From: Agrypnia vestita
Taxonomy: Eukaryota > Arthropoda > Insecta > Trichoptera > Phryganeidae
Direction of reading: 5' to 3'
Assembly: GCA_016648135.1 (NCBI GenBank)
Contig: JADDOH010005130.1
Coordinates: 35,877-99,876 of the forward strand
Length of the DNA: 64,000 bases
Under the pieces are notes generated by a model that was not told the origin of the DNA, did not search any database, and worked only from the letters and a program-made list of their open reading frames with translations. Made by a program: the position numbers and the translations under genes. Positions 1 to 11,659 of this stretch are shown here, in pieces. The first letter of the stretch is position 1. Each line of letters opens with the position of its first letter.

Positions 1-597
1 AAAGAATGGGTCGTTAAGAAATCCGAACATTCTTTTAACTGGAGGATACGATTTTTACAACATTTAATGACATTAAGAAAGCCCTAAATTTTTCTCGCAA
101 ATTAACAAGATTTTTCATAAAAAGATGCTAAACGAAGCCTATTAAGGGCTGTTATAAAATATTAATGCTACAGAAAATCTAGGCGCCATTATTTCTGTCA
201 TTTTATATAGCTTTGTTGCAAGATGTTTAAATTAATTCTGAATAGCGAATATCCATATTTTTTTAACATTGTTTACAAAAAATTAATAATGATCTTATGA
301 GATATCTCTTAAATAAAAAAAACTTCTAATATATCCTTTGGTAAATATCAGTAAATAAATTAATGTTTATACAGGATTATCAAGCTTTTAATTTCGTTTT
401 TCAGGTATACTTATGTATGATTTATTATGGTAATCGAGAATAAAAATACTCCTTGTCCATTCATAAATTAATAATTTAAATACTATTTAAAAATTCACTT
501 GAAAATTAAAATTACATTTTTTTAAATAAAATATTAAAGTATATAAGGAAAATAATTTTAAAAAATTGTGACTTTATACAACTGCAAAAGTCGTATG
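1..597. other. AT-rich stretch, no gene seen
   Basis: AT-rich sequence with many stops in all frames. I see no coding, RNA or repeat signal. Confidence 0.6.
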
Positions 598-645
598 AAA
601 AAGTGAAAAGACGAAAGTTATGGAAGGTTTTGTCTGAGTAAGGAG
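598..645 (+). mobile_element. short fragment of LINE family 1 (reverse transcriptase region)
   Basis: About 45 bases (CGAAAGTTATGGAAGGTTTT and onward) match the 5' end of the better LINE copy at 10.09 kb almost base for base. The match stops near 645, and homology to the same family resumes near 1775. The 1.1 kb between holds unrelated repeats. It is most simply the left piece of a copy split by later insertion or rearrangement. Confidence 0.6.
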
Positions 646-1020
646 AGTGCCCACGAAAGGAGATGATTATGGAAGGGACAATCACCCTCCAACCCAAATT
701 ACTCCGTAAGCAAATTTGAAAAAAAAAACTGGTGCGGCTGGAAATCTCGGTCCCATATCGGTAGCGTATCTAGTTAGACATGTTGAAGGTTTTTGGACTG
801 TGGAATAAATCTTACGATATATTTTAAGTTTAAATTTAACATTAAATTTATAACAAGTACATCGGTAATTACGAATGATTTCTTACGAAGACTATCTCAA
901 ATTATTTGATACAGTTTCGCTAATTTTGATTGAAGCATTGATTGATTTAATGAGCACTGTTAATATATTAAATTAAAACTCACGCATTTCCTTGAAAGGG
1001 ACACGTAAATAGATCGTGAA

Positions 1021-1190
1021 ATGGATGTGGTATTGCAGTATCTCACATATCTAGAGCGTGTCACGCAAGTTTTTAAATTTGATCCGCAGAAAACTTGGAA
1101 CATAAATAAGACTGGATGAACCACTGTAACCAAGACGCCTAAAATAATTACTGAAAAGAGATTTAAGAAAGTCTGGCAGATACCATGTAT
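1021..1190 (+). pseudogene. relic of a pogo/Tigger-like DDE transposase
   Basis: The plus frame through 1081-1188 reads DPQKTWNINKTG, a stop, then TTVTKTPKIITEK. Pogo/Tigger (Tc1-mariner superfamily) transposases carry a block of the form IWNVDETG-TTVQ-P-KII, which includes the first catalytic aspartate. Here the DETG position reads NKTG and is followed by a stop, so the relic is inactive. Only this block is recognisable and no terminal repeats were found. The class assignment rests on one motif. Confidence 0.5.
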
Positions 1191-1360
1191 ACTTACAAAT
1201 AAAAAATCAAAGTATAGACAGTAAAAAAATATAAATAATATGTGGAAAATGAATAAGTAATTAAGTACTTAAATGAAAACAAATTAAAAAGATACCTATT
1301 GTATGTAAAGAGTGTTGGTGGTACCTGGTTATTATAATATTCAATATAAGAGACTATAAA

Positions 1361-1585
1361 ACCAAATTAATTAATCAATTAGAAAGACATACAGAAAAAT
1401 CAAATCCACGAAAAAATATTTGGCTGCTACCGGGATTCGAACCACGGAAAGAAGGAGATCTATTTCACGAAGAGATCCGGAAACGGATATCCTCCTTTCC
1501 GTGGTTCGAATCCCGGTAGCAGTCAAATATTTTTTTAGTGAATTTGATTTTTCTGTATGTCTTTCTAATTGATTAATTAATTTGG
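1361..1585. repeat. 225-bp near-perfect palindrome with a tRNA T-arm in each arm
   Basis: The left arm starts ACCAAATTAATTAATCAATT and the right arm ends with its reverse complement. Pairing continues with few mismatches to a small centre near 1465-1480. Each arm contains GGTTCGAATCCCGGTAGCAG (plus strand 1503-1522; minus strand in the left arm). This is the conserved T-arm/B-box of a tRNA plus a 3' acceptor strand. No A box or full cloverleaf is present, so it is not a working tRNA. It resembles a foldback element or an inverted duplication of a tRNA-derived SINE end. Confidence 0.8.
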
Positions 1586-1774
1586 TTATAAATTTATAAT
1601 AATATAAATAAAGAACTTTGTCGTGAAAAAATTTCAACTTCACACAAAGAATGTGTTCTTGAATATAATATATATATTTATATGAAAATTTGACTTCATT
1701 TGGTATCATTTTGTTGCTACTAGAATCGCAGCATACAAAAAAAAAACATTCGGCGCGGCTTACTCTCAATATCC

Positions 1775-2575
1775 TTTATACTATACGCAGATGATGCAGA
1801 ATTAATGGTTAATAATAAAGCCCGATGCTCGATGTACATATCGATAGTTTTCTGATTAATAAAGGCAAATTAGTGTTCTAGAGAGATGAAAGTGTGACTA
1901 AATGTGTTGTAATGGTTAACAATAAATGCTTAAAATAATTGAACTAGTTTGTGTATTTGGGAAGTATGTTTACTAGAGATGGTAAGGCTAAGAATGACAT
2001 CGAAAGGAGAGTGAATTGGGGAACAAAGTAAATGGTGCTCTGAATATAATGTGGTCACTAAGAATCAGAAAGGAAGCAAGACCAGCGGTACCTAGAGAAG
2101 TTCTGGTGCCTACTCTAATATATGGAATTTAAGCCTGGAATTGAGAAAAAAAGAAGAAAAAAGGACTGAATGTTGTTGAAATGTGATCGCTTAGACGCAT
2201 GTGATGAAAATCTTTATACGATGAAATGGGGAACGAACGAATTAGAAGTGAATAGCGTAATAAGTACTATAATAAAGAAATGATTGCTGAGACGATTTGG
2301 CCGTGTTTGGAACGAATAAGCGAGGAAAGTATATCAAAGAAAATTTATGTGGCGAATGTTTAAGGTAACAGAAACAAACGTCTGTAGAAGACATAGCATG
2401 ACCAAATAAATCAAATATTGGATGATGGTTCTGTTAGAAGCTCCAACAACCGAAGAGCATGCGTCATAAGATATCTATCAAAGTATATGAGGCAAACGTG
2501 ATGTGCCAGAACATCATAGTACGGCAATATATTCTCTCTGCCTACCTCCTTGAAAAACAGCGTGATGATTTGTGA
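1775..2575 (+). mobile_element. decayed LINE family 1 copy 1 (RT C-terminal half and 3' end)
   Basis: The sequence parallels the copy at 10.35-11.13 kb. It starts with the catalytic-box region (CTATACGCAGATGATGCAG, corresponding to YADDA), then the block encoding YLGSMF-RDGKA-NDIE, then the C-terminal tail ending in a stretch like CTCTCTGCCTACC. Many indels and stops break the frame. The copy begins about 220 bp further into the element than the 10 kb copy. A non-LTR retrotransposon is clear, and an RTE-like clade is my inference. Confidence 0.75.
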
Positions 2576-2583
2576 CTTAATTA

Positions 2584-2618
2584 AAACTACTCAAATAATT
2601 TAATTATTTGAGTAGTTT
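2584..2618. repeat. perfect 17-bp inverted repeat, 1-nt loop
   Basis: AAACTACTCAAATAATT at 2584-2600 is followed by T and then its exact reverse complement at 2602-2618. It sits just after the LINE copy's 3' end. Confidence 0.85.
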
Positions 2619-4439
2619 AATGCATCCTATGCAAAGAAATGCTACCAAATTCAATGGAAAACTCCAAAACCTAAAACTGTTTCTTTATTTATTTAATATA
2701 TATAATAATTTATATATAATAATTTAATGTTTCTTATTTATGTAATAATACTTTAAAAGCTTTTTGGGTACAAGCTTATTTTTATCAACTACTGGATGAA
2801 AGCCTCCCCGAGTGTCGCACAGTTTTTTGTCAATTATTTGCACTACCATGGTTTTCTGCAGAGGTCATGATTTCGTCAGTCCAGATTTTTAGAGTGACCT
2901 TTCTAACTTCTAATGCCACCATTCTCTCATTCTCTCTTCGCCTTTGGCTCAGTTGGCAGTGACACGCGCGATGTATCTTGCCTTTGAGTAATTAAACATA
3001 AAAATTAACCCTAAATAAACTCAGTTCGAATTTATGAGTAGCTATTCAATGTATGCATTACTATTATAAATGTACAGATCGATTTTTTGGTCATGAAACT
3101 TTAAGGAGGTGTTTATCGATACACTTCAAAAGTGTGCGTGATCAATATCAATGCGAAAAAGAGAAAAATTTATGGGATCAAAGTTATACCTACATACCGC
3201 GCGGAGTGTGTTGTTTTTTTTTTAAATTAACACATTGATAATAAATATGAAACATCATAAGAAACACTTATGATGTTTACATCAATAAGGTAGAATAGTA
3301 TAAAATCACTTATGCACAACATAATATGTAATAGTAGATCGGAAGGTTTAGCTGCTTGCAGAGTATTCAGAGTATCGTGATCTCTAAGGAATTATGATAA
3401 AAATATTTAATGTAAATTACAATTTGAAATATGCATTAATAATCAATTATTAAAGTCTACAAAGGCTACAGTGTTAGGGGTTTAAGACAAATGGTAAATT
3501 TATTGGAGTTAACTACACGCAACAATGATACAATAACTTTAACCGCACGTTAATTTGTGACCTGAATAAATCATTTGTTAGATTGTGAAACTTTACACAA
3601 TGTTATTATGATACGGACACTGGGGAAATTATGTATGCATTGACTTACGACCTATCGTATGGTTAGCTTAAGCGATCACTTTACACATATGCAACGTTCG
3701 CCATTTCCACCTATTAAAGAATACCATGTCTAATAATTTTTGTAACTAATAAAAATTAATCGTTCATACGAAAATTAATTGTTTTTAAAATATTTTTGAG
3801 GAATATTTATCAAAATCCGTGTTTTTATTTTCATAGAAAATGGCGAAATTTTTTTTTTTGCGCTGGTAATTGGCAGCCGTCTGACGTTTGAAACCATTTA
3901 AACCGTCAAATAGCTTTATGACATTGACGAAAGTATGTTTTTATTTTCAACTTTAATGTTTTAACCTTTTTAAGCTTTCACTTTTGCTTCATTAATATTT
4001 ATTTTACATTTGAAAACATTTATTATGCTTTACATGTTTAAAAAACTGCAAATATAGTAATTTTATGTTTCATGTTATTTTCTCCGTATATATATTTAAA
4101 AAAAATTCCAGTAATATTTTTATTTTTAGTACAAGAGTGTAACCCAAAAAGATTTGTATAAATAATATGAACGTAAAAAATTATTTTTACAACTACAAAA
4201 GTAAAATAAGTATTATACCTACCTATTAATTCAGTAGATCTCGAGGAAGACGGTTTTAAATAATCACGTATTGATGTTTTTCTAGTTATTAAAAAAAATT
4301 AAATACATTTAGATATAACGTTAAGCGTAGAAATACTATGTATACATTATTTTAACATTTTGAGGCGAGGTATATTCCGTTCACTTAACGAAAACCACAT
4401 GACATGGAAATTGTTAAGTGGTATTCTTTTTATTTTACA
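2619..4439. other. AT-rich intergenic stretch, unassigned
   Basis: No supported gene. 2.75-2.96 kb has more balanced base use and a fragmentary minus frame (DKKLCDTRGGFHPVVDKNK) that looks like old coding DNA but that I cannot name. A word at 3703-3735 recurs near 5536-5573. Confidence 0.4.
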
Positions 4440-5305
4440 ATAGCTGTTTGTACCCGGCATTGCACGGGTTGAAGATTTAGTTAAAAATTAGATTGTGAGA
4501 GGAAACAAAGGTTCCATTGTTTTTCAAAGCCATTAAAAAAACATATTTCCATGTAATCTAGGCTCGAAGTGATGGGATATCCAGGGAAGAAGTGTTGCCT
4601 ATATTTACCACCAGATCCTTAAGAATATTTATGCATTAACTGTCGCTTATCCGTCGGGTCCTTAATAAGAAATATGCAATATTTGAGTTAGATCGGTCAA
4701 GGCAAACGGTATGGATTTACATTGAAAATACATCAGGGATGAGGAAGGGAAGGGGTAGGGTAAAGGGGTAGGGGGAAATGTCACCTTTGTTATCCCCCGG
4801 GTCCTCAGGAATAAGTAAACAAAATTTGAGTTGAATCGAACAAAAGGTGTACATTTTTATGGACAGATATAGAAGAGAACAAACAGACAGACATTGAGTT
4901 TTATAGGTATCGATAGTGTGTGTTGCTTTTACGTCAAACAGATGGCGCTGTTTTACAAAAAGAGCATTTTTTTGGTAATATTTTGTCTCATACCAGTATG
5001 AACGTAGATACCGGCGATTTTTTTTTCAAATAATTTGTGCGAAATCGAATGGAATGTTATGTCAAAATTTCAAAGCAATAGTTGAAGAACTTTAAGAGAT
5101 TTAAAATTTTGGACAATCGAACATTTCCATTTTTATTTATATGAATAAATTGTAGGTATGTAAAACCAAAGTAGGTATACATAAAAATCCTCGTATTTAA
5201 ATGCAAAGTTGTGCCAAAATTTCACAGCAATCGCTGAAGAACTTTCAGAGATTAGCGATGTTCTACAAACGAACACATACATTTTTATTTATATCGATTT
5301 TGAAA
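4440..5305. repeat. three related modules of a dispersed insect repeat
   Basis: Part 1 (4440-4910) ends with GAACAAACAGACAGACATTG. Parts 2 (5040-5150) and 3 (5197-5303) are direct copies of about 105 bp sharing the order AAAATTTC-AAGCAAT, GAAGAACTTT-AGAGATTA, then ACATTTTTATTTATAT. This kind of tail is widespread in insect genomes, from memory and not checked. I cannot name the element, and the three parts may be one element with an internal duplication. Confidence 0.55.
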
Positions 5306-6429
5306 TTTCTTGCGACCGAAACTAACTTTTTGTTTTCTATTTGAAAATGTACCCTACCTTTGAAACATTAAACGCCACGTATCCACAAAACTCATACCTA
5401 ATTGAAGCTTCACTCCAATGTAATGAATTAGTATATATTATAGTTTCACAGATACAAAATGACGTTTTTGTGGGAAAGTAGGTATAAGTCTTCGGGTGTT
5501 CATAGGGCTTACGATTACTATACACATTGTAACTTTCACCATTTCCACCTATGATAGAATACCATGTCTTAAATTTTACAACACGTTCCGTATATGTGTA
5601 GTAATAATCCTTAACACATCGGCATACAAATTTTTTTCATTCCCCTTTAATGATCACAGATGTCACTAATGAGATATCTATTTTTTTTTTATGATTTGGA
5701 TTTTTTTTAGCAATATCCTTTATATGTATAATTAAAAGCATAACACTAGAACACGCCTGAAGTATCATTTCAATTTTTTAGACCAGTACTTTCATTAAAA
5801 ATATTTTTAGTTTGTCGAAATTTTTCAGAACACGATAGGTCGTAAGCTCTATGGACACAAAGACTTCCATACCTAATTTTCCATAAAAATGTAATTTCGT
5901 CTCTGTGAGACATCTATAATGTATATTGATTTATGATGTCCCTGTGACAAAAATACAGTAGGTACTTTGTTCAGAAAAACTTGGACAAATTCATAAGTAA
6001 TGAATCAGCTCCCTTTTAAATTGCCCTAGGCATGACCCACAGAAAGACGTTGGGTTATACTATAAAATATTTGATTATTTCCCTAATAGTTTTGGTAAAA
6101 TGATGATATATAATTTCAAACATATATTTTACTTACAGACGTAGAATATAGAGTGGTAGTAAGTTGTAACACTTCTATACTTTGATATTAATTTGGTAAT
6201 ATCGTTATTATTTAAGGAGAGTCATCGAGTAGCATTTTTTGCACAACTTATATAAAAATGACTATGAACAGCAGAATAGACTAAATTAACTAGAATAGAA
6301 TAAATCATTATAATCTCAAAGATCGATAATAATACACTTAGTGCTAGAGTATAAAAAAATTTCACTCTAGATAATTAATAAATAATCAATACAGATTTTA
6401 TTTTATTTTATCTAACAGATTTTGTGTGT
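5306..6429. other. AT-rich stretch, no gene seen
   Basis: Low-complexity AT-rich DNA. The one minus-strand open frame of about 60 codons (5337-5525) has no recognisable domain. The 14-base word CGATAGGTCGTAAG at 5833-5846 is the reverse complement of 3644-3657. Confidence 0.4.
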
Positions 6430-6880
6430 GTGACTAAGACTAACAATCATCATCGTCGTAAGCTCGACAGTCCTGGTGTGCCTTAGCTGAATCCTAGAAG
6501 ATTTCTCTATTTATGTCTGTCATTGCTTTTGTCTTCCATTTTGATATTCGTAATATGAATGTATTAGCACTGAAAGAGTCCATTCATCTTAGTTTGTGCT
6601 TTCCTGATTTTCTTCTTCCTTGTGGTGTGGAAAGCGTCAGCGTTTTACAGGGTTGTCGTCGTCCATTCTAATTACATGACCAGCCCACCTTGATGGAACA
6701 TATCGAGCTCTCCATACATGTCATACCGCTCTTTGTTGTATCGACGATGTCAACCATTATGATCTCTCACTGGACCGTAGATGTTCTGAGGATCCTTCTC
6801 TCGAGTGCTACAATAGATCCCTCGAGGGCTTTCGTTAATACACAAGTTCCAAAGGCATGTCAGGACTGGAATTATTAGGC
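6430..6880 (-). mobile_element. LINE (RTE-like) C-terminal and 3' end, decayed
   Basis: Read on the minus strand, the order is a block like VRWAGHV-RMDDDNP, then a GRRKSGK-KLR-like block, then a tail corresponding to KARAHQDCRAY followed by GACGATGATGATT. This order is typical of the extreme C-terminus of insect RTE/Jockey-type LINE proteins, with a (GAT)-rich 3' tail. Frameshifts and stops break it throughout. Confidence 0.65.
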
Positions 6881-7062
6881 TACCAATACAATCACGCGTG
6901 AGTGTAAAATTAGTCTAGGACCATCTTATAAGATTCCACAGAACTATAAAGTAATATGTATTGGTACAAAATAAAGAAGGCAGTAGATAGAAAAAATTGA
7001 ATTAACTGATATTTTCAGGAAAATAAAGCAAAAAAAAAAACAAAATAAACATTCATCTGCGT

Positions 7063-7065
<3 letters not shown>

Positions 7066-7154
<89 letters not shown>

Positions 7155-7190
7155 ACATACACACACACACATACACACACACACACACAC
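7066..7190. repeat. (CA)n microsatellite, about 125 bp
   Basis: An almost pure CA run with a few T interruptions (CACATACACAC) in its last third. The minus-strand Cys/Val open frame across it is an artefact of the repeat. Confidence 0.97.
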
Positions 7191-8754
7191 AATAGACAGA
7201 AATATATTTATAATTTTATGACTGAAATGAGCTTTCTAAAGTTTTAAAATCATGAATTTAAGTATTTAATTTAAGAGATCCTACACATAAATCCATCAGT
7301 TTTGATAGTGGAACCATCGATTCGAAACGTCGACCAATGTATAAGATGTATATAGATGGAAGAATATGCCAAAAAACTAGAATATTTAGTAAGGTATCCA
7401 GGTCACCAAATTTAGTATTAAGGTTATATAATGATACCGTTCGATCCGGTGAAACTTTTGGGTACCTTTATAGTAAGATGCGCCGGATCAAATGAATTGT
7501 ACAAGTTTACCATTTATTCACTTAAATAATTGATTATTTCAGTGGAAAATTGATGGCAGCAGCGTTTTTGCTATCCAAAATCGCTATGATATTGAAGAAA
7601 GGAGCGGAATTATTGGCGTGTGGTAGGAACGGATTATTTAAGACTTATATGTGTCCTAAGTAGTGGTTACTTTTCTATTGATTAGATTTATAAATCAAAC
7701 ATACCTCTTGTTACTCGATTATGAGGTGCAGAAAAGTAAAACACACATACACATATACAGATAAATTATAGTGCTTTATAAAATAGGCTGCTATTTTAAG
7801 CAGCAAATGTAATGAATTTCAAACCAATTCATTAGTCCATTCAGTCTAAGGTAACTTTATATATGATTAACTCTGATAAACTAGTAAAGCATATTTTTCG
7901 TATAGCTCAGCATAATTTCAAGACCGTGATGATTTTCCGTTAGAGAAGAATTGAACGACAATCCAGCCTCTTTCCATGTCAGATACCTACTGGTACCTAC
8001 TTGACCCCGTCATCCAGATTGAATACAATTGTTTTTCCGTTCAGAATAAATACGATTCAATTTGCATTCTTCGGGAACTGCATGAGCCTTTGTACGTTCA
8101 GTTAATTCAGTTATGTAACTCATTCTCTTATAGGTTAATAAAGTATCCAATATCTATTTTAAAAAACAGTGATATAATAAAATATTTATTACCTGTGTTA
8201 AAGTGTTTAATGGTACTCAATAGATCTTTATGATTTTATGTGGAAAAATAAATTGCTACTTTTGACTAAATTATGCAGCTTTGGCAAATGTTTAATGTTA
8301 CCAAAGATTACAAACTATAACTGTGACAGATGTTTTATAATAGCACCAGGATTTAATGTACTAAGATTAGTTCACAAAATCCAATTCATTATAAAAATAA
8401 AACCTTTCATTGCATAAGAAACATGTTCAATTCGTAGTTTATAAAATCGAGACAAGTATAGCCTATCACAAAAAAATTACTCATAAAATAAAATTGACAA
8501 TGTTTTCAGAAAAGAATAACAATATTTTCTGACACTTAATCACTGTTAGTGATTTTGACATACATATATCAATGATTGATTAAAATATCATGCTTTTAAG
8601 CCCATCACTAATAACTGGTATTTTACATATTTTTCTCCTTTCGTGTATCTTAAATCACCTCTAAACCAATAAAATATATCTGCAATTAAATGATTTTTAA
8701 AAATAATATTTTCAAAATTCCAACATAAGTAGGTAATTGTCAAAATATATAAAA
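7191..8754. other. AT-rich stretch, no gene seen
   Basis: An 85-codon plus frame at 7976-8233 lacks coding composition and recognisable motifs. Nothing else stands out. Confidence 0.45.
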
Positions 8755-8850
8755 ATATTTTTTTAAATAGAGATGCAAGAACGGAATGTGTCGCATCAAT
8801 ATTATAACAATTTTCAAACTAAGTTTCACACTTGTACAATGAAAATAGGA
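8755..8850 (-). mobile_element. minus-strand copy of the 11.8 kb SINE-like 3' tail
   Basis: On the minus strand, TAGTTTGAAAATTGTTATAA, ATTGATGCGACAC and GCATCTCTATTTAAAAAA follow in the same order as the tail at 11.79-11.88 kb on the plus strand. The tRNA-like head is not found here, so this copy is truncated or shares only its 3' end. Confidence 0.7.
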
Positions 8851-8869
8851 CTTTTATAATAGGAATTAT

Positions 8870-10050
8870 TGGACTTTTACAATAAGAAATGGGAATTATT
8901 GATTATATTTATACAAGTGCTATCCGGAAATTCTTAGATAAAAATAAGGGCGGAGGTATTTTGTAATGGAGATGAACTTTACAAAACTGTCTATTGATAT
9001 AAAGCTTCCTGCGGTTGATAAGGGATGTCTTCAAAGCTTTCAAACTGGATCTTTACTTCCGGATCCGGTGGCCCCCGAATCTATGAACCGGATGTGGATG
9101 TGGCGCCATGGTGCAAGGGGGCTGTGTAAATTTTGCAGTTGGTGAGTCATTTAAGAAGAATGTGAAGAAATCGAGTAAAAACTTACGCACAGAAAAATGA
9201 TGGCTTCTGATCAACTCGAAATTAGGAATATTTACAAATTAACATATTCTCTAAAAAAAAAGTATCAGTAATGAAACTCCGCCATGTTTTATTAATATGG
9301 GTTCAATGTACATGTATATTATTTTCATATTATTATGCTCCAAATTTTGTTCAATTGCTCTCTAGATTTTCTCTCCCTCTCACTCTCTAGAATTCAAAGA
9401 AAAATGTCGTTACCTTACCCAACACTTGTGCATACGTCGATACTTCTTAAGGCCTGCCCAATACTCATGTTCCTCCATTCACGTCCCAAAAATTCATATT
9501 CCGTCAATTCCGGCAACTCTGGGTATGCATCGCTAGTAAATAATAATTTCAACATGGATACGTTGAATGATAAAATAATACATATTTCGCTTAGACAGAA
9601 ACACTACCTATTGGAGAGAAAAAGTTTCATAATTTTCGGAGAGTTTCCGTGCACTTTCTTCGATCACAAGCGGGCGACCACGTAGTCACTATGCTTTAAA
9701 AAGTTTGGCCATTTCTCCTCAGCTGTGCTTGAACGTGATCATGGAACTGCGAGTAATTATAATGAATGACGATGCAGGTGAGTTGTCGACACCTGTTCCA
9801 TTCTGTGCATTTTTTTGCAATGCAATTGTTACCACCTGTTCCATTCTGGTATTTCTTTTGCATTCCAGGAGTAGTTTAACCAGGACGGTACATGGATCTT
9901 CAATAAGATCCGATTCTTTCCGCCCTTGTTTATATAAATTTTCCTCATCAAGTATACTCAACTTTATTTATCTATTTATTTAATATTAATTATTATACGG
10001 TACGTATGTACTATTTATATACATGCATAAAATTTAAAAAAATATATACA
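8870..10050. other. unassigned stretch with weak open frames
   Basis: A 116-codon plus frame (9335-9685) and overlapping frames on both strands at 9705-9983 have no recognisable domain. The base composition is slightly less AT-rich than the surroundings. Old repeat DNA is likely. Confidence 0.35.
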
Positions 10051-10080
10051 TAATAAAACCCATTTTTACTCCCTTTCTTT

Positions 10081-11101
10081 GAGAGTGATAAAACGAAAGT
10101 TATGGAAGGTTTTGTCTGAATACGGGGTGAAGAGTAAACTCATACAGGCAATTGCATCCCTGTACGAAGAAAGTAGTGCTTGCGTGAGAATTAGTGGGGC
10201 ATTCACATCATGGTTTGATATTACAAAAGGTCTCAAACAGGGATGCACAATTTCACCATGGCTTTTCAACCTGTATATGCATAATTGTATGAAAAAACTG
10301 AAGGAACTAAAAGTTGGAGCGAAAATGGACGGACTCACCATATCCTGCCTACTATACGCAGACGATGCAATATTATTAGCTAATGTGCAGTGCCTGGTTT
10401 CCAGGATGTCCGATGAACTTCTGATGAATGCCAGCAAATCGAAAGTGATGGTATTCGAGAGAGACGAAAGAGTGACAAAGTGTGATATAATTGTAAACAA
10501 TGAATGCTTAGAACAAGTGAACGAGTTTGTGTATTTGGGAAGTATGTTTAGTAGAGACGGCAAGGCTGAGAATGATATCGAAAGGAGTGTGACTGCTGGA
10601 AACAAAGTTAATGATGCTGTATATGCAATTATGGTAAATAAGAATCTGCCAAAGAAAGTAAGACTAGTGGTACATAATGGCGTTCTAGTGCCAAGCCTGA
10701 TGTATGGAAATGAAGCCTGGAGTTAGCAAAAGAGGAATAAAAGTATACAGAATGCGGTCACTAAGACGCTTGTGTGGAAAATCTTTGGTGGATAGAATGA
10801 GGAATGAACAAATTAGACGTAAATGCAATGCTGGCTGTAGTGTGGTTGATAGAATAAAGAAAGCAGTGCTGAGATGGAACGTATGAGATGGTTAAGAAAA
10901 TATATGAGGCGAGTGTTGAAGGCAACAGGAATAGAGGGCGTCCGCGAAAGATCTGGCACGATCAAATACTACAAATATTTGAGGATGGCCCCGTTAAAAG
11001 CCGCAACAATCGTAGAACTTGTGTGAGAAGATGTATGAATGTGGCCGAAGCAAAAGTGGTGTGCCAGGATAGAAGTGTGTTGCGTTCAATCCTCTCTGTT
11101 T
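10081..11101 (+). pseudogene. non-LTR reverse transcriptase fragment
   Basis: A 215-codon open frame (10079-10726) covers the RT palm. It shows GLKQGCTISPWLFNLYMH, then SCLLYADDAILLA with the catalytic YADD near residues 100-103, then a YLGSMFSRDGKAENDIE thumb-like block. The protein continues through a stop and frame changes at about 10.73 and 10.89 kb into the LRRLCGKSLVDRMRNEQIR and GRPRKIWHDQI segments typical of LINE C-termini. The N-terminal endonuclease and half of the RT are missing, so it cannot act alone. The M at 10079 is not a real start, since the frame simply begins at the truncation. Confidence 0.9.
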
Positions 11102-11144
11102 ACTCCTTCGGTGAAATGGCGTGGTGGTTAGTTAGTTAGTTAGT
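10081..11144 (+). mobile_element. LINE family 1 copy 2, 5'-truncated, with TSD
   Basis: This is the best-preserved copy of the family. It starts abruptly inside the RT domain, ends in a GTTA tandem tail (11127-11144), and is flanked by TTTCTTT at 10074-10080 and again at 11145-11151. A 5' truncation, short tandem tail and target-site duplication are what target-primed reverse transcription leaves. It lies inside the MITE, so it inserted after that element. Confidence 0.85.
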
Positions 11145-11659
11145 TTTCTTTTAACTCAGACGCTACGAGTTTGTCTGTTGAAAAAATTTTGGATATATTT
11201 TTAACCCTATTCCCGTGATCCAATCGATCTGAAACTTTGCAGATAGACTCGTGGCACGATAAAAATGATCTTACAAATTTAAGTTTAAATAAAATTAATA
11301 ATTATAGTATAATTTTGGATTTTTCGAAATTTTTTATTACTCCCTTTCGTAGCATCGCCCGACTCGAGCCCGACGAGGGTAGGCACGAAACCTGTGTCAA
11401 CTAGTAAATGAGAAAGGGAATATAATAAAAACTTGGTTTTATGGGTTAGTTTTTTTATAAGCATTAACTCAGAGTAATGTAAAATTTCAAACATAACCAA
11501 GTTACAATCAAAATGTATATATTCTTCTTTTCTTCTTCTCCCTGGCTTCATCCCAAATCAATGTTGTCATGACAGTTCATTTACAGTAAAAAATTTGAGT
11601 TGATAAAATGACATACCCCAATCTACAACTGAACATGTTTCTTAAGATTTTTTTTGTAT

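Larger units (their letters stand above)
10057..11455 (+). mobile_element. MITE-like element, copy 1, interrupted by a LINE
   Basis: The left end (CCATTTTTACTCCCTTTCTTT) and the body from about 11152 to 11455 correspond to the uninterrupted relative at 44.355-44.935 kb. Shared blocks include GTGATCCAATCGA-CTGAAA, AATTAATAATTATAGTATAA and the end AATAAAAACTTG-TTTTATGGGTTA. CTCCCTTT at the left and AAAGGGA at the right suggest inverted termini. A LINE copy of about 1.06 kb separates the two pieces. Confidence 0.75.

Noticed and set aside
1503..1522. Functional tRNA gene
   Set aside because: Only the T-arm and acceptor 3' strand are present. There is no D-arm, anticodon arm or A box at the right distance on either strand.
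1371..1769. 132-codon minus-strand frame
   Set aside because: It runs across both arms of the palindrome and into AT-rich DNA. The palindrome structure explains it.
7066..7190. CRISPR-like or telomeric array
   Set aside because: It is a simple dinucleotide repeat. No TTAGG telomere repeats or spacer structure occur in the window.
6944..7192. Cys/Val repeat protein frame
   Set aside because: It is a direct translation of the (CA)n microsatellite.
10066..10605. 179-codon minus-strand frame
   Set aside because: It is antisense to the recognised reverse transcriptase frame, which has the YADD motif and the ordered LINE blocks.
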